The position numbers were made by a program, and so were the translations under genes. Shown here piece by piece: positions 28,849 through 36,462 of a stretch of DNA of 64,000 nucleotides. The first letter of the stretch is position 1, and every line of letters starts with the position of its first letter. Under the pieces are notes generated by a model. That model was not told the DNA's origin and did not search any database. It was given only the letters and a program-made list of their open reading frames with translations. Origin of the DNA: Deltaproteobacteria bacterium (GTDB lineage Bacteria; Desulfobacterota; B13-G15; RBG-16-54-18); the NCBI GenBank assembly GCA_016927065.1, contig JAFGNJ010000004.1, forward strand, positions 124,001 through 188,000, read 5' to 3'.

Positions 28849-30171
28849 TTAAAAGCCAGGAATAGGTGGCTGTTCTGGCATCATCGGCCCTTGCGAGGCG
28901 AGAAAGAGCGGAATAATGATAGCAAATGCTATTCCCAAGAATGCAAAAACAATGATGGGGAGCAACACGGCGATAAGCGCCCTCCCCGTAGTGGTGCGGT
29001 GGCTTTCCCTGAAGCCGATAGTCAACAGGAAGAGATAATAAATGAATGCGATGAATCCACCCACGACTGGCATAATGCCGAAAACCTGGGCGCTGCTGGT
29101 ATAGGCCACCACCCTGAACGTGACCTCAAAACCCCTCTTTCCCGCCCCCACTATCAAGAGACACAGGTGATAGATACCACTCCAAATAAAGAGTCCGATG
29201 GCAATCAGGATGGGGAGAAAGATAGCGAATATGATAATAGAGGTAGTCTGGAAACGCTGTACACCACCCCCCATCCCCTCCACACCTTCCCCTCCAGGGA
29301 AACTCCACATAGAGCCGAACAAGATAACGAGTAAGAGGATAGCGCTAAGTCCACACACAAAATTCACGATGACCCCATAGAAAAGGGGGGGTGCAAGTCC
29401 TTTGCTCACAGGCATCTTGCTAAAAAATGCGGTGGGGGCAAAGAGAACTTCTTTCATGGTCCTGAACAAGGCGCTGAAAAACCCGAGGCTGGCCATATCT
29501 TCCCAAGGCGTGGAACCTTCTGGTTCATCGATGGGAGTACCGATGATCCGTTGCACTTGGGGCCCTTCTTCAGAGGATCCGGCAGCACCGGGGGCAGCAG
29601 GTTCAACTCCAGAGGACTTAACCGCCTCCTGATATTTCAAAAACTTCGAGATGATCACGCCGCACTTGATGCACTCATCCGTCTGCTCCTGCACACACCC
29701 ACACTGCGGACACGTGATCATCTGGGCTTCTGTCTTTGTTCCAGAAGATTCAGCCGTTTCCGCTGGGGGGGAAGGAGTTTTTGCCCTAACAGGTATGACC
29801 TGAGGCTCCCGATCAAGCGAGGAGGGACCTTCCGCTGGCGCTTGCTGTTCTTCACTTTGTGGGGTTCCTGCCTCCATAGGAGGAGGACTCTTTTCTGTTT
29901 GCTGCGTTTCCTCTTGCGGTTGCTCGCTAGTAGGCTCTATCTGTACCTTGGCCCCAATGGTCTCCAGGATCTCTTTGTACCTTTCGGCCTCTGATAATGT
30001 CGCCCCTGTCTTGATCGCGACCGGGGCCATCTTCATCATTGAGGTAATGCCCTCCGCGGAAAGCTTAAAGCGATCTTTCAGACCTTGTACCAATTTGTTC
30101 ACAGTGGCGAGGTCATTCTGAACCGGCCCTAAAAAGACAACTTTATACCGTGCCTCTTGCTCGTCGCTCAA
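28849..30171 (-). CDS. Zinc-ribbon, Yip1-like membrane protein with L7/L12 CTD-like N-terminal domain
   Basis: N-terminus FKLSAEGITSMMKMAPVAIKTGATLSEAERYKEILETIGAKVQIEP resembles the L7/L12 CTD; MITCPQCGCVQEQTDECIKCGVIISKFLKYQ zinc ribbon; C-terminal multi-TM Yip1-like region. Confidence 0.7.
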   Translation of the reverse strand: MSDEQEARYKVVFLGPVQNDLATVNKLVQGLKDRFKLSAEGITSMMKMAPVAIKTGATLSEAERYKEILETIGAKVQIEPTSEQPQEETQQTEKSPPPMEAGTPQSEEQQAPAEGPSSLDREPQVIPVRAKTPSPPAETAESSGTKTEAQMITCPQCGCVQEQTDECIKCGVIISKFLKYQEAVKSSGVEPAAPGAAGSSEEGPQVQRIIGTPIDEPEGSTPWEDMASLGFFSALFRTMKEVLFAPTAFFSKMPVSKGLAPPLFYGVIVNFVCGLSAILLLVILFGSMWSFPGGEGVEGMGGGVQRFQTTSIIIFAIFLPILIAIGLFIWSGIYHLCLLIVGAGKRGFEVTFRVVAYTSSAQVFGIMPVVGGFIAFIYYLFLLTIGFRESHRTTTGRALIAVLLPIIVFAFLGIAFAIIIPLFLASQGPMMPEQPPIPGF

Positions 30172-30362
30172 GGCTATCTCCTCTTAGTCGAGTTGTACCA
30201 TATTCTTAAAGCATTTTGAGTGCCAAGTTTCAACAATACGGACAATACATGAGGAGGCATAAATCTCCTTTTAAAACAATCGGTTAAAAAATACGAGGGG
30301 AAAAATGGAAGATATCGCGGGTGAAGTACACTCTGCTACGTCAATGTGATGGACAGAAATTG

Positions 30363-30887
30363 TCACTCTATAACCTCAAAGGCCCAGGTAGCTGAGGCAA
30401 CTTCCTCCTTTATCTTATCGTGCAAAATCGCCTTAAAGAAATATTGCCCTGGGGGAACTTCGGCGAATGTCAGTTGATCGGCACCATAGATGTCGAGGCG
30501 GGGGGAACTGGTTTGGTAATGAATCTCGATGAAACCCTCCTTTTTGTATATCTCCTGCTGTTTGGCATCGAGGACGACAACATCCTGGCTGAGCCAGACC
30601 TCATACCTCCCTTCCGCCTTTCTGGTAGAGGGGTTTTGGGGTTCAAAATAGAAGAAGATTACATCCCCGGCTTTTATTTTGTTGTCGGGCAAGGGTTCAT
30701 ATAATCCATAATCCGTCACCTTTGAGCAGGCAACAAGGGTCTGAATGCCGAGGGGATACATGTTTTGAATAGTAATTATTTTTTCTTTCAGCAGCGATAC
30801 ATCAGTATCTTGGGCGAAGAGACATGGGGCTGACAGTATACTCGCTACCAACAAACATGAGCATAGTACCTTCACCTTCACGGACAT
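30363..30887 (-). CDS. Hypothetical secreted protein
   Basis: Signal peptide MSVKVKVLCSCLLVASILSAPCLFAQ; 174 aa. Confidence 0.65.
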   Translation of the reverse strand: MSVKVKVLCSCLLVASILSAPCLFAQDTDVSLLKEKIITIQNMYPLGIQTLVACSKVTDYGLYEPLPDNKIKAGDVIFFYFEPQNPSTRKAEGRYEVWLSQDVVVLDAKQQEIYKKEGFIEIHYQTSSPRLDIYGADQLTFAEVPPGQYFFKAILHDKIKEEVASATWAFEVIE

Positions 30888-30914
30888 ATCTCTCTACCCA
30901 TACTTGATTAGTAC

Positions 30915-30990
30915 TGGTGGTCCCAACGGGACTCGAACCCGTGTTTTCGGCGTGAGAGGCCGATGTCCTAGGCCACTAGACGATGGGACC
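30915..30990 (-). tRNA. tRNA-Glu (anticodon CTC), CCA encoded
   Basis: Minus strand ggtcccatcgtctagtggcctaggacatcggcctctcacgccgaaaacacgggttcgagtcccgttgggaccacca; acceptor GGTCCCA/TGGGACC; anticodon loop CTCTCAC. Confidence 0.93.
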
Positions 30991-31117
30991 ATAACGACCG
31001 ATCTAACTATTCAAAACAGTAAAAACAATATTAGCAAATTTGTGCAACAAGTCAAGAAAAAGGATACATTAACATTATAAGTAAAGATTTTCTCCTGTAT
31101 GGTCTTGTGCAACGGCA

Positions 31118-31147
31118 AGGGGCACTGAGGTAACATTCAGTGCCCCT
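31118..31147 (-). terminator. Hairpin terminator at the end of the Mo-hydroxylase/CoxG operon (possibly bidirectional)
   Basis: Perfect 11-bp arms aggggcactga / tcagtgcccct with an 8-nt loop; the T-rich tract is stronger on the + strand, so direction is uncertain. Confidence 0.55.
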
Positions 31148-31194
31148 CCTTTTCGTCTTTTGACTATCTGTTAAAAACAGTAAAATGCTATACG

Positions 31195-31647
31195 TTACGT
31201 AATGCCCTTAAGTTTTTCCTGAAGATTCTTTGTAAATTCCTTTTCAACCTCCTTTGACTTGGCCCTTAAGATCCTGTCACCAAACATGGCAAGTTTTCCT
31301 CCCATGCTGACATCCACCGCATAGGATATCTCTACTTCGCCGCCGCCTATCTCTTTCAGATCCATGGTGACCTTGTCTTTTAAACGACCCAGTTTTGTTA
31401 TGTCCTCCGCCTCTCCTTCCATCTCAAGATGCGTAGGCGCATCAACTTTGGTGAGCACCTGACGGCCCTTCATTTTCACCTTTACGACGCCGACCTTTTG
31501 TTTTATGGTGGCGTCATAGGTTGTGTCATCGATCTTTTCGATCTTCTCGGCGCCAGGCAGACAAGCCGCAAGAGCCTCCATGTCGAAAAGCGTATCCCAC
31601 AATTTTTTTATTGGCGCCTTCACGGTAAACTTTCCTTCTATAATCAT
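31195..31647 (-). CDS. CoxG-like SRPBCC family protein
   Basis: MIIEGKFTVKAPIKKLWDTLFDMEALAACLPGAEKIEKID...YDATIKQKVGVVKVKMKG. Confidence 0.88.
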   Translation of the reverse strand: MIIEGKFTVKAPIKKLWDTLFDMEALAACLPGAEKIEKIDDTTYDATIKQKVGVVKVKMKGRQVLTKVDAPTHLEMEGEAEDITKLGRLKDKVTMDLKEIGGGEVEISYAVDVSMGGKLAMFGDRILRAKSKEVEKEFTKNLQEKLKGIT

Positions 31648-31683
31648 TATTGCTCCTCCTATTCCTTGCGTTCAGGCTCAGAC

Positions 31684-31911
31684 CTAGAGCGAACTTTGAG
31701 CCTTTTCAATGATCTCGGCCAGGGTAACGTAGCTTTTATTTCCCGGCGTCGTTGCCTGCTCGATCATAAGATCAATAAAGGTAAACCCCTTATCTTTACC
31801 CTGTTCGTCAACCCATTCCTTATGCGGTTTATCGCCTGTGCCGAACATGTGGCGTGCGACCTGCAAACTATCCTTCCACTCTTTTTTACATACAGGACAT
31901 TTATAGCTCAC
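31684..31911 (-). CDS. Small C2H2-type zinc-finger-like protein, 75 aa
   Basis: MSYKCPVCKKEWKDSLQVARHMFGTGDKPHKEWVDEQGK: C-x2-C...H...H. Confidence 0.7.
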   Translation of the reverse strand: MSYKCPVCKKEWKDSLQVARHMFGTGDKPHKEWVDEQGKDKGFTFIDLMIEQATTPGNKSYVTLAEIIEKAQSSL

Positions 31912-31928
31912 GGTGTACCCCTCCTTAA

Positions 31929-34268
31929 TTATTTATTTTTCTTCCCTGACTTTTTTTGCTCTTTTTTCTCCTTCAGGGCGTTCAGGATCATCTCAGGCCG
32001 TATTGGATTCTCCTTCATCTGCACGCCGAAACGGTGAAAAATGGCGTTGCCGATGGCGGCAGCGGTCGGGTTGGTAAGGCCTTCTCCGGCCTCCTTTGCT
32101 CCGTACGGGCCTTCCGGTTCGTACGTGTCAATCTCGGCCACAGCCGTTGGGGGCATCTCGGTAGCCCGGATCATCTTGTAGTCCACCAAGTTTGGGTTCA
32201 TGAGCTGACCATCCTCAAACGGCATATACTCAAGGTATCCGTATCCGGCGGCCATGGAAAAGGCGCCTTCAAGCTGACCGATGAGTCCAAGATGGTTGAT
32301 TGGCTGTCCACAATCATGGGCGGTGAGGCTATCGATGAGTCTGATCTTTCCCGTTTCCTCATCGATTTCCACCTCCACCCCTTGCAGCATATAACTGTAT
32401 GCGGGGGAGATCATACCCTTGCGGTGAGGCGTATAAAAACCCCTGCCGACAATCTTCTGTCCTTCTTTGCCGCGTAGAGCTATTTTGACCAGTTCACTGT
32501 AGTCAACACCCCTTTCCGGACGGGCAACATTGTGTACCCATCGGTCTTTTATATCTAAGTCGTACACAATATTAAGACCTGTTTTGCTCACTATGTGTGC
32601 ATGCGCATAAGCAAACTCGAGAAGCTGTTTTTTTGCATCCTCTGCTGCCATCTTCACGGCATTACCGGTCATAAGGGTCTGTCTGGAGCCCCACGCGCCC
32701 AGGTCCGGAGGGCAGTGATCCGTGTCACTGGCGTGTAACTTGATATCCTCCATCTTCACACCCAGCGTCTCCGCACAGATGATGGCCAGCGTCGTATTGG
32801 AACCCTGGCCCATGTCTTGGGCGCCGACATACAGCTCTACTGTTCCATCCTGATTGATGGTAACCATCGCAGCTGAGAACGCGTACGGGGTATCAAACCA
32901 ATTGAAAATGCCGCCGGTCATGAAGCCGCAAGCGGAGATTCCGATGGCCCTATTTTCAGGCAGTTTACCTTTTTCCTTGATCCATTTCTGAATCTCGTCA
33001 TAGCATTGATCGATACCGCAACTTTCGATCCTCGCCTGACCGGGGACTTCGTACCCAGGATAATGGGAGTTCTTCCGTCTCATCTCAATGGGATCGAGAC
33101 CAAGGTCGGCCGCAATCCATTCTATTTGCTGCTCCGAAGTAAACATCGCCTGCGGTGCTCCGAATCCTCTCATCGATGTGGAGGGCAAAGTGTTAGTGTA
33201 TACCCGGTAACCGTCATACCGGTAGCCCCTCCACCGGTACGGGAAGGAGTGAAAGAAACCGGTGAGGTACAAGGCCGTTGCCCCCATACCGGTGTACGCG
33301 CCGCCGTTGGTGAAGACCTTGGCTTCCCGCGCCAAGAAAGTTCCGTCTTTTTTCACCCCGGTCCGTACGTAGTAGAACATGGGGGTCCGACGCTTCGAAG
33401 CGATGAAGTCTTCTTCCCTTGTGTAGATGATCTTGACCGGTCTCTTGAGCTTCTTGGAGAGTACGGCGCTGCAGAAGATCGCCCCGTCGAGCTCAAACTT
33501 GCCGCCGAAGGCACCACCTACATAGTGAGAAATAACCCGTACGTCACCTTCCCTCATGCCGAGCACACCGGCCATGAGCGCCTGCAGGTAATAAGGGGAC
33601 TGGTTAGAATGATAAATGGTGAGCTTGCCGTCCGGCGTATAGTCAGACACCGCCGCGCGGGTTTCCATAGAGACATGGTGCTGGCCACCGACCTTAAACC
33701 AGTCTTCCCGTATATACTCTGCTTCTTCAAAGGCCTCATCTACGTCGCCCCACTCGATATGCCGGGTAACGTTAATATTACGTTCAAAGCCTTCATGGAT
33801 TTCAGGTGCCTCTTTCTTAATTGCGTCCATTGGTTCGTAAACCGCGGGGAGCACTTCATAGTCGACCTCGATCAGGTCAAGGGCCTGTTCCGCAATGTCC
33901 TCCGTGAGAGCCGCCACCGCTGCAACAGGCTCTCCGATGTAACGCACCTTATCAAGAGGAAGTATCTGCTCATCGCAGAGATCTTGGTAGCGCCGCCAGA
34001 TACCCTGTTTGACGCCCAAGGTGTCCTCCTTGCCTGTCACCACACCAACCACGCCGGGAAACTCAAGGGCCTTGCTGTAGTCTATTTTGAGGATCTTCGC
34101 GTGAGGATGCGGACTACGCAGTATCTTACCGTAGAGCATGTTGGGTAGCTTCACGTCAAAGGTATAGGTTGCCCTTCCGGTAACCTTTGCAACGCCATCT
34201 ATATTATGAACATGGGTATTAATAACCGTAAATTTAGTTGTAGCTAAACTCGTCGTTGTCATTATCAA
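31929..34268 (-). CDS. Xanthine dehydrogenase/CoxL-family molybdopterin-binding large subunit
   Basis: [100 protein letters not shown]. Confidence 0.95.
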   Translation of the reverse strand: MIMTTTSLATTKFTVINTHVHNIDGVAKVTGRATYTFDVKLPNMLYGKILRSPHPHAKILKIDYSKALEFPGVVGVVTGKEDTLGVKQGIWRRYQDLCDEQILPLDKVRYIGEPVAAVAALTEDIAEQALDLIEVDYEVLPAVYEPMDAIKKEAPEIHEGFERNINVTRHIEWGDVDEAFEEAEYIREDWFKVGGQHHVSMETRAAVSDYTPDGKLTIYHSNQSPYYLQALMAGVLGMREGDVRVISHYVGGAFGGKFELDGAIFCSAVLSKKLKRPVKIIYTREEDFIASKRRTPMFYYVRTGVKKDGTFLAREAKVFTNGGAYTGMGATALYLTGFFHSFPYRWRGYRYDGYRVYTNTLPSTSMRGFGAPQAMFTSEQQIEWIAADLGLDPIEMRRKNSHYPGYEVPGQARIESCGIDQCYDEIQKWIKEKGKLPENRAIGISACGFMTGGIFNWFDTPYAFSAAMVTINQDGTVELYVGAQDMGQGSNTTLAIICAETLGVKMEDIKLHASDTDHCPPDLGAWGSRQTLMTGNAVKMAAEDAKKQLLEFAYAHAHIVSKTGLNIVYDLDIKDRWVHNVARPERGVDYSELVKIALRGKEGQKIVGRGFYTPHRKGMISPAYSYMLQGVEVEIDEETGKIRLIDSLTAHDCGQPINHLGLIGQLEGAFSMAAGYGYLEYMPFEDGQLMNPNLVDYKMIRATEMPPTAVAEIDTYEPEGPYGAKEAGEGLTNPTAAAIGNAIFHRFGVQMKENPIRPEMILNALKEKKEQKKSGKKNK

Positions 34269-34744
34269 ACCTCCTTGTAATTACCTTTTGCCGTCGCATC
34301 TATAGCCCTGACGATACTATTATAGCCCGTGCACCGGCAGATATTCCCTTCAATCCCTTCCCGTATCTCCCATTCAGTCGGATTCGGATTCTCGTCGAGC
34401 AATGCCTGCGCCGTCATGATCATACCTGAGGTGCAAAAACCACACTGAAAGGCGCCATGGTCAATGAATGCCTTCTGAATAGGCGCCAGTTCCCCGGTTT
34501 GCTCCAGCCCCTCAATAGTGGTTACCTGGGCACCCTCGGCCTGCATGGCGAGTATTGAACATGACTTCACAGCCATGCCGTTAAGCATGACCGTACAGGA
34601 ACCGCAGGATACGGTAGAGCAACCTCTCTTCGTCCCGGTCAATCCGATATGATCTCTGATTACCTCTACCAACAAGGTTTTCGGGTTTATGTACAGTTCA
34701 TACGGCTGCCCATTTACGGTGAGCGTTAATAATTGTTTTTCCAT
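34265..34744 (-). CDS. (2Fe-2S) small subunit of Mo-hydroxylase (CoxS type)
   Basis: [20 protein letters not shown] and [18 protein letters not shown]...[16 protein letters not shown]. Confidence 0.96.
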   Translation of the reverse strand: MEKQLLTLTVNGQPYELYINPKTLLVEVIRDHIGLTGTKRGCSTVSCGSCTVMLNGMAVKSCSILAMQAEGAQVTTIEGLEQTGELAPIQKAFIDHGAFQCGFCTSGMIMTAQALLDENPNPTEWEIREGIEGNICRCTGYNSIVRAIDATAKGNYKEV

Positions 34745-34767
34745 TTATACACGACCTCCTTTCTCAA

Positions 34768-35637
34768 TTACCCTTTGGCTTGTTCCCAGGCTTGTTTCAG
34801 CATCCGCTTTGTCAGCACACCCAGCAAATGCCTCCTATGTTCCTCAGACGCATGAATGTCGGTAACAGGCTCACAGTCTTCAGATGCTATCTTACCTGCC
34901 TCAGCAAAAAGCTTTTCATCGTATCCTTTACCCCTCAATAGTTCTTCGACCCTTTTTATCCGTACCGGTTTCGGGCCGGCATTGCCAAGCACAACCCTGA
35001 CGTCCTTGCATTTGCCACCGCCGTTGAGCGTCACCGCGGCAGCAGCCGCTACCATGCCCTGATCGCTTTCAAGAAGGTTGAATTTCTGATAGGTGGCGCC
35101 TGTCTTTGCCTCCGGCGTCGGCACCTGGACTTCCAATACGATTTCTCCCTCCTCTAAGGCCGTTTCAAAAAAATCCACACAAAAATCTTCCAGTGTCAAG
35201 GTTCTACCACCTTTTGCGTTTCCTACTTTAATATTTGCCTTTAAGGCGATCAACACAGAAGCGGGATCTCCTGAAGGGTCACCATGGGCAAGGTTGCCGC
35301 CAATGGTACCCCAGTTTCTCACCTGGATTGACGCAAGCTTGTTCTCCATGGCCACGAGAACAGGGTAATTCTTCTTAATCACGTCAGACGTTTCAATGGT
35401 ATGGTGGGTGGTCGTGGCACCGATCTTCAGACCAGCCTTGGCATCAAACTGAATGTAGTCAAGTTCCTTGATGTGTTTAATATCAATCAGGTAGTCAGTA
35501 ACCAACAACCCCTGCCGCATGATGATCAACAGAGATTGCCCCCCACAGATCACCTTGCAGTCATCCTTGTGCTCTTCGAGCATGGTGAGCGCTTCCTTCA
35601 GAGAGCTGGGTTTAAGGTACGTAAAATCGTGTATCAT
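34768..35637 (-). CDS. FAD-binding medium subunit of Mo-hydroxylase (CoxM type)
   Basis: CKVICGGQSLLIIMRQGL, IRNWGTIGGNLAHGDPSGDPASVLIAL-type motif (VRNWGTIGGNLAHGDPSGDPASVL). Confidence 0.95.
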   Translation of the reverse strand: MIHDFTYLKPSSLKEALTMLEEHKDDCKVICGGQSLLIIMRQGLLVTDYLIDIKHIKELDYIQFDAKAGLKIGATTTHHTIETSDVIKKNYPVLVAMENKLASIQVRNWGTIGGNLAHGDPSGDPASVLIALKANIKVGNAKGGRTLTLEDFCVDFFETALEEGEIVLEVQVPTPEAKTGATYQKFNLLESDQGMVAAAAAVTLNGGGKCKDVRVVLGNAGPKPVRIKRVEELLRGKGYDEKLFAEAGKIASEDCEPVTDIHASEEHRRHLLGVLTKRMLKQAWEQAKG

Positions 35638-35882
35638 CCTTCACTCCTTTCTACTAATTCTTCAACGTTGGAAATACAGCTTGTGGGCTGAGGGTTAATA
35701 GAGGAAGCCAAAAATTTGCCGCTATCCGGCCCTTCGGCCCGACGCTGACCCCGCGGGCCCTCCATCTCCGAGTGTTCGTGGTAAAGTTTTGAAAAACCCA
35801 TACCGCAGTGTCTTCCCCTGAAGAGAGAACACCCTACACAACTTCGTTTTGAAAAAGGACACACTTTTTTCCCCGTCGCCAT
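35634..35882 (-). CDS. Small Cys-rich protein at head of the Mo-hydroxylase operon
   Basis: MATGKKVCPFSKRSCVGCSLFRGRHCGMGFSKLYHEH...; ggagg RBS before ATG; 4-nt overlap with the FAD-subunit start. Confidence 0.6.
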   Translation of the reverse strand: MATGKKVCPFSKRSCVGCSLFRGRHCGMGFSKLYHEHSEMEGPRGQRRAEGPDSGKFLASSINPQPTSCISNVEELVERSEG

Positions 35883-36028
35883 TTGATCTCCTCCTTTCAT
35901 CTTGATCTTACTAAAGGAGGCAACAACTCAGAGTAATGTTCCCCCTAGTAATGATACATACCTACTCAAAAGTCAAGACGACCACGCATACAAAAAAACT
36001 TCCTTAGTGACTTGTCCGATCGGCAGCC

Positions 36029-36056
36029 ATTTAGGGACAGTACACACTCCCTAAAT
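36029..36056. promoter_or_regulatory. Inverted repeat in divergent intergenic region
   Basis: atttaggga-cagtacacac-tccctaaat, 9-bp perfect arms. Confidence 0.4.
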
Positions 36057-36059
36057 ATA

Positions 36060-36075
36060 TACCAACCGGTAGGTA
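36060..36075. promoter_or_regulatory. TetR-type palindromic operator candidate
   Basis: taccaaccggtaggta: 16-bp near-perfect palindrome TACCnACCGGTnGGTA. Confidence 0.45.
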
Positions 36076-36338
36076 CAGTCCTAGCGATACATATAACCAC
36101 AGGTCTTCACATTTGTCAATCTTTTTTAAATGGGAAAGTGAAATTATACGGATCTAATAATCGTCGAGGAGGGGTTGCTCTGCTGTTGCTCTGTTCTGAA
36201 ACCATTTTTCTCTACACTTCGTTTTAATATATTTAATATGCCACTTGAAAATCATACTTATCACTTATGTCTGCAAAATCATAATAGGTGCAAATTTGTA
36301 GACTTCATCAAAAAAATTACCTCAATAAAAATTTCCCC

Positions 36339-36367
36339 TTGACAAATACTATATGTTGTGGTATTTG
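36339..36367 (+). promoter_or_regulatory. Candidate nrdD promoter
   Basis: TTGACA at 36339-36344, 17-nt spacer, weak -10 tatttg; NrdR-like box 1 fills the spacer. Confidence 0.35.
36346..36361 (+). promoter_or_regulatory. NrdR box candidate 1
   Basis: atactatatgttgtgg versus NrdR consensus acaCwATATwTwGtgt. Confidence 0.6.
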
Positions 36368-36376
36368 ACTGCAGAA

Positions 36377-36392
36377 ATACAATATGTTATGT
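36377..36392 (+). promoter_or_regulatory. NrdR box candidate 2
   Basis: atacaatatgttatgt, 31 bp (about three helical turns) downstream of box 1. Confidence 0.6.
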
Positions 36393-36462
36393 GACTAACG
36401 ATCACATAACATGTCATATAACAGCTAACTTATGAACTACCAAGGGGAAAGGGCGGGGTATT

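Noticed and set aside
33006-34148. 380-aa plus-strand ORF opposite the Mo-hydroxylase large subunit
   Set aside because: Antisense shadow; the minus-strand product has clear family motifs.
31929-34268. Carbon monoxide dehydrogenase (CoxL) assignment
   Set aside because: The large subunit has SMRGFGAPQ rather than the form I AYxCSFR active-site loop, so only the broader xanthine dehydrogenase/Mo-hydroxylase family is claimed.
36390-36406. Canonical CRP/FNR site upstream of nrdD (TGTGA...TCACA)
   Set aside because: The spacer is 7 nt rather than 6, so it is reported only as an inverted repeat of unknown factor.
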